This document shows positions 62,601 to 64,000 of a stretch of DNA of 64,000 bases, in pieces; position 1 is the stretch's first letter; every line of letters begins with the position of its first letter. Under the pieces are notes generated by a model. That model was not told where the DNA came from. It did no database searches and saw nothing but the letters and a program-made list of their open reading frames with translations. Source of the stretch: Pachypanchax playfairii. Its lineage: Eukaryota; Chordata; Actinopteri; Cyprinodontiformes; Aplocheilidae. The DNA is taken from the NCBI GenBank assembly GCA_006937955.1, contig SSNP01000001.1, positions 3,264,383-3,328,382 of the forward strand, given 5' to 3'. The position numbers and the translations under genes were made by a program.

Positions 62601-63948
62601 TGCATATCTTAAAGCCTTGACTTTGTGTTTCAACAAAGGGTTTCTCAACTTTCTCTCAGGGCACTCAGTGGAATCTTTTACCCCCTCCCAACACAACAAA
62701 CACAAATACGCCTTTCCACATGTCCACCGCATCAATCCATGCAGTGTCTTTTATCATTATTTTGCAGCAGTAACTGTTATCTAGGGTTATTTTAAAGTAT
62801 TAATGCAGAAACAGAATAAGACCTAAAGAATTTGAGACAGAAGAACATAGAAGAGGTGAACAGCTAAGAAATGGGCAGAACAGGTGAGAACAATTAAGAT
62901 AAAGAGAAACTTCTTCAGTCTCTGAATTGTTTGTTGTATATCTACTTATTTGTTTGAACCCTGAGGGGAGAGTTTAGCTAGTAAAGGAGAACGTAACAGA
63001 TACATGACCTAATGAAATCTGGTAAAGTTGTTATTAGACCACTGTTCTTGTTCATTTTTTCTTTATTCTACAGTATAGAGCTAAAACCATTTAATTTAAT
63101 GTTATAATATGTGAGGAATAATGATTAAACAACCCAATCCTTGTTTTCTTTTGTGATGTTAGTATTTTTTCTTTTTACCCCCCCAAAAGGTTCATTAAAT
63201 TTTTATCACATCTGATGATTTCATTCTATACATCTCCAAGCTTCCATTAATTTTTCCTTAGCGATGCTGACTGGAGGACACTAGATCATTGTCCTAATTA
63301 ACGTCAAAGTATAAAAAACTAAAGAATTAAAGAATCTAAGTCAACATATGACTTTTAAACTGCTTTAAATACTAGAAGGGTCACTAAAAGTGCACGTTTC
63401 TTCCACATGCACTATACATTCTATAGTAAATAAAAAGCTGCAGCTCTTATTTAGGATGCTAAAAGCAGGTTTGCAGGCTGCTATCAATGATTTGGTTTCT
63501 GCAACTTTAAAGACCCTTTTAATAGTTTCAAAATGTTATTGTTTGCCCTATTAAAAATAAAATTTCTAATTATTTTAGAAGTGCCATTAATTTAAGTCTG
63601 AATATAATAATAATCTTACACAGCATTAACTGCCGCTCTTGTAATGTTAAATAAATCATCCAGAATATGGTTCGTGTACAGCGGTTTCCCCATTGCAGGA
63701 TCCTGTGTGGATAAAGGTGGCAGCATCTTTCTGCTCTGCATGCATGTAGTACATTAATAATTTTTTCTTCCCTTTAAGCTAGACTTAACATATATATTAC
63801 TTTAAATGTACAGCTAAGCTACGTGTCACTCCATGTGTGAATTATTAAGCACCTTTTTTCTCCTTCCAGCCTGGCAGAGAAATTGTATCAGAAAGTTAAG
63901 CGAATGTTTGGTGACCCTCACCAGGCCACAGAAGACTTGAAAGCAGAG
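1461..63948 (+). CDS. lama2: laminin subunit alpha-2, internal part of the gene (35 constitutive coding exons)
   Basis: A secreted basement-membrane glycoprotein subunit. Alpha-2 pairs with beta and gamma chains to form merosin-type laminins around muscle fibres and Schwann cells. The exons, spliced in order, give 1,552 codons without a stop. They run from the end of the LN domain through LE repeats, L4a, the middle LE array, L4b and the last LE repeats into the coiled coil. All introns are GT-AG and all phases match. Alpha-2 rather than alpha-1 is favoured by blocks such as CICPPNTIGER, QLTRHEIDMTE, GYSGLSCE and APERLLQLA. The 5' exons (signal peptide, most of LN) and the 3' exons (rest of coiled coil, five LG domains) are outside the window. 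The assignment is by recalled family sequence, not by a search. The main alternative is another laminin alpha paralogue (lama1). Confidence 0.95.
1880..1969 (+). CDS. lama2: lama2 exon: LN end and start of LE1
   Basis: 90 nt, 30 codons, phase 0 to 0; long T-rich tract before the CTTTTTCAG acceptor, donor GTAAAA. It encodes YYYSIKDISVGGMCICYGHA and the first cysteines of the first laminin EGF-like (LE) repeat. The YYYS(I/V)KDISVGGMC motif closes every laminin LN domain. Confidence 0.95.
1970..3683. other. intron
   Basis: About 1.7 kb, AT-rich, with a short CA-rich patch near 2230-2255. I see no further exon, RNA gene or recognisable mobile element. Confidence 0.7.
3684..3801 (+). CDS. lama2: lama2 exon: LE1
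   Basis: 118 nt, phase 0 to 1; acceptor TTTGTAG, donor GTAAGG. It encodes KFSCECEHNTCGESCDHCC, then PGYHQQPWMAGTFLTRHVCE. The cysteine spacing is the canonical LE1 of laminin alpha-1/alpha-2; 'TFLT' is closer to alpha-2. Confidence 0.95.
3802..4642. other. intron
   Basis: About 840 bp. No additional exon or repeat recognised. Confidence 0.7.
4643..4821 (+). CDS. lama2: lama2 exon: LE2
   Basis: 179 nt, phase 1 to 0; acceptor GTTTACAG, donor GTATGT. It encodes the LE2 repeat: CNCHNKAEECYFNQT, GGGVCIGCRENTAGINC and SGYYRPTE. The codon across the junction is CAG (Gln), where mammals, as I recall, have Ala. The NQT tripeptide is a possible N-glycosylation site. Confidence 0.95.
4900..4999 (+). 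CDS. lama2: lama2 exon: LE3 first part
   Basis: 100 nt, phase 0 to 1; acceptor CTGTCCAG after a 78-nt intron, donor GTACGT. It encodes VSADEESPCIQCSCDPHGSI and on to the variable loop of LE3. Confidence 0.93.
5000..5327. other. short intron
   Basis: 328 bp, T-rich, nothing else recognised. Confidence 0.7.
5328..5385 (+). CDS. lama2: lama2 exon: LE3 middle (58 nt mini-exon)
   Basis: 58 nt, phase 1 to 2; acceptor TTGACAG, donor GTGAGA. It encodes SQPAGSCWCKEGFGGLRCD. The next coding piece is about 2 kb downstream. As I recall, human LAMA2 carries this piece and the next together as one exon (58+103=161 nt), so the fish exon looks split. Confidence 0.93.
5391..5422. repeat. (CA)n microsatellite
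   Basis: About 16 uninterrupted AC units, starting a few bases after the GTGAGA donor of the 58-nt exon. Confidence 0.95.
5698..6120. repeat. dispersed teleost repeat fragment
   Basis: Begins with TTTATTTATAAAGCGCC...CAAGGCACTTCACA. It continues with AACAGGAAGAAACCTC and AGCAGAACCCGGCTCAGGATGGGCGGCC. From memory, these phrases recur many times in percomorph genomes. No TE protein is encoded here; class not assigned. Confidence 0.65.
6177..6211. repeat. (ATT)n-rich simple repeat
   Basis: Runs of ATT trinucleotides with one interruption, followed by a T run. Confidence 0.85.
7403..7505 (+). CDS. lama2: lama2 exon: LE3 end and LE4 start
   Basis: 103 nt, phase 2 to 0; acceptor TTTGTCTCCAG, donor GTGCAA (non-A at +3, somewhat weak). 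It encodes RCAIGYKNYPSCERCECSV and on to CITPCICK. Confidence 0.93.
7715..7855 (+). CDS. lama2: lama2 exon: LE4 and first half of the L4a-split LE
   Basis: 141 nt, 47 codons, phase 0 to 0; acceptor CAAATGCAG, donor GTAGGC. It encodes ENVEGESCDRCKLGFYNL, then RGCEKCFCMGISSQCSSSTW. The cysteine-poor tail leads into the L4a module. Confidence 0.95.
7856..10869. other. intron
   Basis: About 3 kb, AT-rich. It contains a purine-rich stretch near 9055-9235 and a TG microsatellite at 9259-9300. No exon or TE protein recognised. Confidence 0.7.
9259..9300. repeat. (TG)n microsatellite, imperfect
   Basis: TG dinucleotides interrupted by single changes and ending in GCGCGC. Confidence 0.9.
10870..11034 (+). 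CDS. lama2: lama2 exon: L4a (domain IVa) start
   Basis: 165 nt, 55 codons, phase 0 to 0; acceptor GTGGTTTTAG, donor GTTAGT. It encodes ETTLTGWHLFGDTGGRVW through to AYYWIAPAPYLGNK. The YYW.APA(P)YLGNK motif is diagnostic of the first L4 module of laminin alpha-1/alpha-2. The N-terminal part is diverged relative to mammals. Confidence 0.94.
11963..11986. repeat. (TG)n microsatellite, short
   Basis: About ten TG units with slight interruptions. Confidence 0.8.
13203..13490. mobile_element. non-autonomous element, ACCCACTC-ended family, copy A
   Basis: The left end reads ACCCACTCTGAT and the right end CATCGGAGTTAGT, which are imperfect inverted termini. Interior phrases (CCACCCAGTGG; TGCATCTGCTACTGATT; AAATGCAGAAATACTCAG) recur in inverted order in the copy at 57750-58140. 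Comparing the two copies is what defines the family. Confidence 0.6.
13892..14005. mobile_element. foldback MITE (TACAACCCCAATTCC family)
   Basis: 114 bp. The left end is TACAACCCCAATTCCAAAAA. The right end reads inward as TACAACTCCAATTCCAAAAA, giving about 19 of 20 matches. From memory this terminal sequence is very common in teleost genomes. No coding capacity. Confidence 0.85.
14968..15097. repeat. near-perfect long hairpin (49-nt arms, 32-nt loop)
   Basis: The left arm 14968-15016 and right arm 15049-15097 pair over 49 positions with two mismatches. The loop is AT-rich. It could be a MITE, or a foldback that makes double-stranded RNA inside the pre-mRNA. Confidence 0.85.
16240..16264. 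repeat. (TG)n microsatellite
   Basis: About 12 uninterrupted TG units. Confidence 0.9.
17214..17312 (+). CDS. lama2: lama2 exon: L4a
   Basis: 99 nt, 33 codons, phase 0 to 0; acceptor TTCTTTAG, donor GTAAGT. It encodes LAAYGGSVIFTVSYTADQQ, matching the 'L.A.GG.L.FT.SYD' strand of L4 modules. It lacks the acidic run (EEEEED) that I recall in human alpha-2 here. Confidence 0.93.
17313..20289. other. intron
   Basis: About 3 kb, strongly AT-rich, with poly-A and poly-T runs (for example about 20 T near 19548-19567). It has a small inverted repeat around TTCCAAGGTTTTG near 19712-19742. No exon recognised. Confidence 0.7.
20290..20501 (+). CDS. lama2: lama2 exon: L4a core
   Basis: 212 nt, phase 0 to 2; acceptor TTGTTTCCAG, donor GTTGGA (weak at +3/+4). 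It encodes GGGMKIIDKRFGLPVYP, KHIVLLPENFLVS, RRDFLSVLVNVTSVMVRASY and SAVYR. It contains the NVT glycosylation motif. It matches the (R/K)R(D/E)F(L/M).VL.N(V/L) segment of laminin L4 modules. Confidence 0.95.
20502..20890. other. short intron
   Basis: 389 bp; nothing recognised. Confidence 0.7.
20891..20999 (+). CDS. lama2: lama2 exon: L4a end and second half of split LE
   Basis: 109 nt, phase 2 to 0; acceptor TGTGTCCAG, donor GTAAAA. It encodes RLHSFLMQVANPLAKGER, then VETCTCPPGYAGLSCE. The cysteines resume the LE repeat interrupted by L4a. Confidence 0.95.
21244..21357 (+). CDS. lama2: lama2 exon: split-LE end and next LE
   Basis: 114 nt, 38 codons, phase 0 to 0; acceptor TGTGTTTCAG, donor GTAAGA. 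It encodes ACVPGHRRVNGNLYNGVCEP and CRCHGHSTQCHEVTGHCL. Confidence 0.96.
21516..22366. mobile_element. TTAA-ended non-autonomous DNA element
   Basis: The left end reads TTAAAGGTGGTATATGGAAC. The right end, read inward, is TTAAATTTGGTATATGGAAC (18 of 20 match). The interior of about 850 bp has CpG-rich patches (CGCGCGCGCG near 21601) and short open frames without recognisable TE protein. Confidence 0.75.
24024..24330 (+). mobile_element. decayed tRNA-like SINE
   Basis: The order of phrases is that of a common teleost SINE-like repeat: TGGTAGCACTGTTGCC, a box-B-like GGGTTTGAAACCC, GGTGTGAGCGGTTGTGTGTG, GGCCCTGTGCTGGACTGGTG, and a tail GGTATATAAAATATATGGATG. Many substitutions suggest an old copy. 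It ends about 70 bp before the next lama2 acceptor. Confidence 0.75.
24403..24530 (+). CDS. lama2: lama2 exon: LE repeats (middle array)
   Basis: 128 nt, phase 0 to 2; acceptor CCTTCTCCAG, donor GTAGGT. It encodes DCSHNTAGKHCDTCLPGYYG, SPEDCQPCACPL and QIPSNN. The split Asn codon is completed by the next exon, as at the equivalent site of alpha-2. Confidence 0.96.
24531..26861. other. intron with a distant polypyrimidine tract
   Basis: About 2.3 kb, AT-rich, with a C/CA patch near 25210. The strongest pyrimidine tract (about 26756-26796) sits some 65-105 nt before the acceptor. No AG occurs between about 26735 and the acceptor. No repeat family recognised. Confidence 0.7.
26862..26948 (+). 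CDS. lama2: lama2 exon: LE
   Basis: 87 nt, phase 2 to 2; acceptor CACAACAG with almost no adjacent pyrimidine tract, donor GTAATA. It encodes (N)FSPTCHLGEEGKLLCDQC, then QAGYTGPRCD. The reading frame also runs open upstream into the intron, but the NFSPTCHL junction fixes the start. Confidence 0.93.
26949..31147. other. intron
   Basis: About 4.2 kb, AT-rich. There is a C run near 29120 and a pyrimidine-rich CT stretch near 29320-29480. No exon or clear mobile element recognised. Confidence 0.65.
31148..31359 (+). CDS. lama2: lama2 exon: two LE repeats
   Basis: 212 nt, phase 2 to 1; acceptor TGCCCCCTAG, donor GTACGT. It encodes RCSNGYYGQPSVPGGSCQP, CDCNGNLDLSIPNSCDP, CLRCRQGYGGTTCDVC and YYGDAISAKNCT. 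'YYGDA..AKNC' is the alpha-1/alpha-2 signature before the middle LE repeats. Confidence 0.96.
31360..36515. other. intron containing a large TTAA-ended candidate element
   Basis: About 5.2 kb. The first and last parts are plain AT-rich intron. 33367-34925 is a candidate mobile element with a CpG-richer interior. No laminin coding similarity found. Confidence 0.7.
33367..34925. mobile_element. candidate TTAA-ended element of about 1.56 kb
   Basis: The left end is TTAAAGCTGCTATCC. The right end, read inward, is TTAAATCTGCCATAT, a partial inverted match (about 16 of the first 25 positions). The interior near 34160-34700 is richer in CpG than the flanking intron. One short open stretch (MADSAVDEVFTSVFAQC) has no known match. 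The boundaries are tentative. Confidence 0.45.
36516..36622 (+). CDS. lama2: lama2 exon: LE (upstream of the candidate cassette)
   Basis: 107 nt, phase 1 to 0; acceptor TCTCATTTAG, donor GTAAGC. It encodes PCHCHTNGSISEVCNKE, then GQCSCRQNVIGRQCDECM. It ends after cysteine 7 of an LE repeat, so the next exon must supply loop d and cysteine 8. Confidence 0.95.
36623..37214. other. intron before the candidate cassette exon
   Basis: 592 bp of AT-rich sequence. It ends in a pyrimidine-rich stretch (about 37168-37196), then GGGCTGTGATTGGTCCAG, a usable acceptor. Confidence 0.6.
37215..37487 (+). CDS. lama2: candidate extra LE exon of lama2 (frame-neutral cassette)
   Basis: 273 nt = 91 codons, open, phase 0 to 0, so it can be included or skipped without changing the frame. 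Acceptor GGTCCAG, donor GTAACA (C at +5, weak). It is clearly more GC-rich than both flanking introns. It encodes PNCWWDAEREDCMPC, which completes the LE begun by the previous exon. Then comes CRCSPHGSMSQRCDIEGRC and ICRPGFIGRRCD, a new LE unit aligning with the CHCNSFGSKSFDCDETGQC exon downstream. Cysteine 7 is replaced by Arg, and an Arg-rich tail (RRLGYERRETRRPVER...) follows before a late Cys (TGGC). It holds nine cysteines, one more than a complete unit needs. As I recall, human LAMA2 has no exon here. It is either a lineage-specific or alternative exon, or a decaying duplicate. Confidence 0.6.
37488..38009. other. intron after the candidate cassette exon
   Basis: 522 bp. Reading through from the cassette reaches TGA at about 37515-37517. 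An AATAAA lies near 37724 and again about a dozen bases later. The intron ends in the strong acceptor TTTTTTTCAG. Confidence 0.6.
38010..38190 (+). CDS. lama2: lama2 exon: LE
   Basis: 181 nt, phase 0 to 1; acceptor TTTTTTTCAG, donor GTAAGT. It encodes PQTHGITTGGVCVPCHC, then NSFGSKSFDCDETGQCRC, QPGVAGPKCDRC and FFNFQEGGCT. Spliced directly to the 36516 exon, its first 15 residues exactly fill the loop seen in human alpha-2. Confidence 0.96.
38191..38647. other. short intron
   Basis: 457 bp, T-rich toward the acceptor; nothing else recognised. Confidence 0.7.
38648..38784 (+). CDS. lama2: lama2 exon: LE (alpha-2-type CICPPNTIGER repeat)
   Basis: 137 nt, phase 1 to 0; acceptor TTTTTCAG, donor GTAATA. 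It encodes PCLCSHVGNNCDANSGQC, then ICPPNTIGERCDRCAPNYWG. This repeat is among the best discriminators for alpha-2 over alpha-1. Confidence 0.97.
38785..39640. other. intron
   Basis: 856 bp, AT-rich. The acceptor TTTGAAAATAG has a poor pyrimidine tract. No repeat recognised. Confidence 0.65.
39641..39772 (+). CDS. lama2: lama2 exon: LE with an extra cysteine
   Basis: 132 nt, 44 codons, phase 0 to 0; weak acceptor GAAAATAG, donor GTAAAT. It encodes ECGCNVIGSMSQQCNVNTG, then CCSCHASFRGEKCDECQ. The usual TGQCxC is TGCCSC here, which adds a ninth cysteine. Confidence 0.93.
39773..40096. other. short intron
   Basis: 324 bp; nothing recognised. As I recall, human LAMA2 has no intron at this junction. 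Confidence 0.6.
40097..40201 (+). CDS. lama2: lama2 exon: LE
   Basis: 105 nt, 35 codons, phase 0 to 0; acceptor TTCCCACAG, donor GTAGAG. It encodes CIQCECNVAGSDSQTCDLE, then RGVCACADRTGKCSCK, like the 'C..C.C...GT....C' repeat before L4b. Confidence 0.95.
40202..42409. other. intron
   Basis: About 2.2 kb. A possible repeat fragment spans about 40735-40950, and there is a G run near 41507. Otherwise AT-rich and unremarkable. Confidence 0.65.
40735..40950 (-). repeat. possible fragment of a TE ending in TACAGCACTGTGCAAAAG
   Basis: The right edge reads CTTTTGCACAGTGCTGTA, the complement of a terminal sequence I recall from teleost Tc1-like or MITE repeats. An inverted partner end was not found. 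Confidence 0.35.
42410..42553 (+). CDS. lama2: lama2 exon: LE and first half of L4b-split LE
   Basis: 144 nt, 48 codons, phase 0 to 0; acceptor TTATTGTAG, donor GTGAGT. It encodes ENVEGHNCDLCKTDTFGLSV, NPLGCSKCYCYGLTHSCTE and LIRMW, leading into the second L4 module. Confidence 0.96.
42554..44865. other. intron
   Basis: About 2.3 kb, AT-rich, with a run of about 20 T near 44600-44619. The acceptor is TATATTGACAG with little pyrimidine. No repeat family identified. Confidence 0.65.
44866..45042 (+). CDS. lama2: lama2 exon: L4b start
   Basis: 177 nt, 59 codons, phase 0 to 0; acceptor TTGACAG, donor GTGAGA. It encodes LTLRPEQTVLPLVDKS, VTFQHPEILAHADQIS, SEPYYWKLPEQFTGSM. The EP(F/Y)YWKLPEQF motif marks the second L4 module of alpha-2. 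Confidence 0.96.
45133..45212 (+). repeat. short LINE-tail-like fragment
   Basis: ACACCTGGGGATCCC, then ATAATTGAAAGTATGGATGGATGGGTG. This resembles the degenerate 3' tail (CTGGGGATCCCCCAG...GGATGGATGG) of common fish non-LTR elements. It fills much of the small intron 45043-45256. Confidence 0.45.
45257..45442 (+). CDS. lama2: lama2 exon: L4b core
   Basis: 186 nt, 62 codons, phase 0 to 0; acceptor CTCTTTAG, donor GTGCAA. It encodes ITAYGGKLKYAVYYEARDE, PQVIIKGGP and GLQIGQLTRHEIDMTE. This is the alpha-2 form; alpha-1 differs at the last motif. Confidence 0.97.
45637..45755 (+). CDS. lama2: lama2 exon: L4b
   Basis: 119 nt, phase 0 to 2; weak acceptor GTGTAAAG, donor GTAAAA. It encodes HEWKYADGRSMTREDFMDIL and YILIKASHGNLMRHSR. 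The 'TREDF..IL..(I/V).YILIKA' motif is highly conserved in laminin L4 modules. Confidence 0.95.
46047..46164 (+). CDS. lama2: lama2 exon: L4b end and second half of split LE
   Basis: 118 nt, phase 2 to 0; acceptor GTCTTCCAG, donor GTATGC. It encodes ISEISLTVAEAG, then EKCDCPTGYSGLSCE. Confidence 0.96.
46165..47944. other. intron with an antisense LINE fragment
   Basis: About 1.8 kb. It contains decayed reverse-transcriptase sequence on the minus strand (about 46590-46880) and a TG patch near 47792-47806. The rest is not recognised. Confidence 0.7.
46590..46880 (-). pseudogene. decayed LINE reverse transcriptase fragment
   Basis: Read on the minus strand, the sequence encodes YLSKAFDSA (near 46795-46820), then AWFANYFSKRTQC, then GVPPGSMLGILLF (near 46630-46670). 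These match in order the non-LTR retrotransposon RT blocks DLSKAFDTV, SW..SYL..R.Q and GVPQGS.LGPLLF. An in-frame stop and frame changes lie between the blocks. It is dead and lies antisense to lama2. The clade was not determined. Confidence 0.75.
47945..48097 (+). CDS. lama2: lama2 exon: LE after L4b
   Basis: 153 nt, 51 codons, phase 0 to 0; acceptor TGTGTGCAG, donor GTAAAT. It encodes ECAAGFYRLRSGSLVPVPP, then GSCVQCQCNGHSSTCDPE and TSICQ. 'CQCNGHSS.CDPETSICQ' matches alpha-2. Confidence 0.97.
49465..49648. mobile_element. foldback MITE with long inverted arms
   Basis: The left arm (AAAGGGACACGGGTGACAAA, then ACTTTCTTATGCACACCAG and ATAGTGTCTTGTGCA) matches the reverse complement of the right arm (AACGGGACATTGGTGAAAAA, ACTTTCTTGTGCATCAG, ATAGTATC...TGTGCA). 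The arms are roughly 55-60 nt with few differences. GTGCACAAG motifs recur inside. Confidence 0.75.
49895..50168 (-). repeat. tandem pair of diverged SINE-like units
   Basis: Two units of about 130-145 bp follow each other. Both carry (G)GGGTTC...CTTG.C.AA.GATACTTC, then a reversed box-B-like GGATTGAACCC or GGTATCGAACCC, then a TTAG(A/G)CTACA end. The second unit is closer to a common fish repeat (TCGAACCC...TTAGGCTACAGCC). Confidence 0.65.
50646..50770 (+). CDS. lama2: lama2 exon: LE
   Basis: 125 nt, phase 0 to 2; acceptor TTGGTAG, donor GTAATT. It encodes NCQDNTEGDHCERCSPGFYG, then DDCKPCACPL and TNPDN(N). Confidence 0.96.
50947..51033 (+). CDS. lama2: lama2 exon: LE
   Basis: 87 nt, phase 2 to 2; acceptor GGCTTCTAG, donor GTGAAA. 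It encodes FSPTCVAEGFDDHRCTACPE, then GYEGKYCE. It has the same length and phase as the 26862 exon, showing the old internal duplication of the LE arrays. Confidence 0.95.
51260..51453 (+). CDS. lama2: lama2 exon: last LE repeats
   Basis: 194 nt, phase 2 to 1; acceptor TTCTTCTAG, donor GTAAGA. It encodes RCATGYHGNPRIPGGRCEEC, then PCDPVTGQCLCRVGASG and CDQCMERHVCGPSG. The last cysteine of the final LE is displaced five residues N-terminal relative to the human sequence I recall. Confidence 0.94.
51454..54442. other. intron with a degraded inverted-repeat element
   Basis: About 3 kb. A decayed element lies at about 53505-54075. A small hairpin around TGTGCCTGTGG...CAGCACAGGCACA is near 53211-53240. 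No exon recognised. Confidence 0.7.
53505..54075. mobile_element. degraded foldback DNA element
   Basis: The left part (CAGATCATCAAATG, then AAAGACAAAATTCAGTTTTC) is repeated in inverted form on the right (GAAAACTGCATTTTGTGTTTT, then TTTGATCTG). An internal GCTGCCAAGGTGGCACAACCAG is a phrase I recall from a common teleost non-autonomous element. No protein. Confidence 0.6.
54443..54585 (+). CDS. lama2: lama2 exon: end of LE region and start of coiled coil
   Basis: 143 nt, phase 1 to 0; strong T-run acceptor, donor GTAAAA. It encodes SCDDECSGLLISDMDRLYRI, PLPPPYKMLYRFENMTDELK. The CDDEC pair is where laminin chains are cross-linked at the top of the coiled coil. NMT is a potential glycosylation site. 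Confidence 0.95.
54647..54676. repeat. (TTTG)n microsatellite
   Basis: About seven TTTG units in the 261-bp intron between the first two coiled-coil exons. Confidence 0.9.
54847..54945 (+). CDS. lama2: lama2 exon: coiled coil (domain II)
   Basis: 99 nt, 33 codons, phase 0 to 0; acceptor CTCCTGAAG, donor GTATAA. It encodes HMLSPQKAPERLLQLADSN and LVIEMDQLHSR. It matches alpha-2 (LLSPQRAPERL.QLA). Confidence 0.95.
54946..56372. other. intron
   Basis: About 1.4 kb, AT-rich; CA-rich patches near 55840-55860 and 55980. No repeat family recognised. Confidence 0.65.
56373..56484 (+). CDS. lama2: lama2 exon: coiled coil
   Basis: 112 nt, phase 0 to 1; acceptor TTGTGCAG, donor GTAGGA. It encodes ATKVSADGEQVEDDADRI, then HKRAENLEQFIKDTLLGAK, with heptad-like spacing. 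Confidence 0.95.
57750..58140. mobile_element. non-autonomous element, ACCCACTC-ended family, copy B
   Basis: The left end is ACCCACTCCGAT. The interior has CTGAGTATTTTTGCATT, AATCAGTAGCAGATAC and CCACTGGGTGG, the reverse complements of interior phrases in copy A (13203-13490). So the two bodies are in opposite orientation while the termini look alike. The right edge is uncertain. Confidence 0.6.
59583..59618. repeat. (CA)n microsatellite
   Basis: About 18 uninterrupted CA units. Confidence 0.95.
60714..60960. repeat. possible dispersed repeat (GTGTTCACACC start)
   Basis: Starts with TTACAGTGTGTTCACACCAA followed by CpG-bearing sequence (GCGACC...GCGTCGTAAGCG). This resembles a teleost repeat terminus I recall (CAGTGCGTTCACACCGAACG). 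No partner end was found. Confidence 0.35.
61569..61731 (+). CDS. lama2: lama2 exon: coiled coil
   Basis: 163 nt, phase 1 to 2; acceptor TGCATCTAG, donor GTATGA inside GAGGAGGAGTATG. It encodes DLQSKADELNQTLSRKDG, then LSEMKEEIQAMLAEMRKRQ and KRSIAEQEE. The open frame continues past the donor, but splicing here gives an ungapped 20-residue alignment with human alpha-2 across the junction. Confidence 0.9.
61732..63869. other. intron
   Basis: About 2.1 kb, AT-rich; nothing recognised beyond homopolymer runs (A run near 62512-62523). Confidence 0.65.
63870..63948 (+). CDS. lama2: lama2 exon: coiled coil (last exon in view)
   Basis: 79 nt, phase 2 to 0; acceptor CTCCTTCCAG, donor GTAAAG. With the split codon it reads DLAEKLYQKVKRMFG, then DPHQATEDLKAE. 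Matches 'ALLKKVKKLFG' of alpha-2. The rest of the coiled coil and the LG domains lie to the right of the window. Confidence 0.93.
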
Positions 63949-64000
63949 GTAAAGAACTTCTTTCTTCCGTTTTGTCTTTTACATCCAGTAAATGATTGGG

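Noticed and set aside
1461..63948. Assignment to laminin alpha-1
   Set aside because: Many residues fit both, but the CICPPNTIGER, QLTRHEI(D/E)MTE and APERL.QLA blocks follow alpha-2, not alpha-1.

Overview
The window is an internal slice of one large vertebrate gene on the + strand. The gene encodes a laminin alpha chain, and the deduced protein is closest to laminin alpha-2 (lama2, merosin). It also matches laminin alpha-1, but several blocks are distinctly alpha-2-like: 'TFLTRHVCE' after the first LE repeat, 'HVGNNCD...CICPPNTIGERC' in the middle LE array, 'GNNxxx' to 'QLTRHEIDMTE' in the second L4 module, and 'KAPERLLQLA...ATKVSADGEQ' at the start of the coiled coil. Intron composition (AT-rich, many TG/CA microsatellites) and the repeats (teleost-type SINE tails, TTAA-ended MITEs, a TACAACCCCAATTCC foldback MITE) point to a ray-finned fish, probably a percomorph. 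Neither gene end is in the window: the first exon continues the LN domain and the last ends inside the coiled coil. There are 35 constitutive coding exons. Every junction is GT-AG and phase-consistent, and together they give 4,656 nt = 1,552 uninterrupted codons.

Layout: 1461-1969 end of the LN domain; 1880-7855 LE repeats 1-4 and the first half of a split LE; 7715-20999 first L4 (IVa) module inserted in that LE; 20891-42553 the long middle LE array; 42410-46164 second split LE with the second L4 (IVb) module; 46047-51453 last LE repeats; 54443-63948 start of the alpha-helical coiled coil (domains II/I) that joins the beta and gamma chains. The C-terminal LG domains lie beyond the window. The short arm supports polymerisation and matrix binding, and the coiled coil supports trimer assembly in muscle and nerve basement membranes.

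The most interesting sequence is an extra, GC-rich, frame-neutral candidate exon (37215-37487, 273 nt, phase 0-0) in the intron between two constitutive LE exons. It encodes one more LE-like unit in which the seventh cysteine is lost and a long Arg-rich tail is added. I know of no counterpart in human LAMA2 from memory. It may be a lineage-specific cassette exon that modifies the short arm.

The introns carry several decayed mobile elements: three TTAA-ended elements, two oppositely oriented copies of one ACCCACTC-ended repeat, foldback MITEs, a tRNA-like SINE, a tandem SINE-like pair, and an antisense fragment of a LINE reverse transcriptase. No second host gene, RNA gene or promoter is supported.
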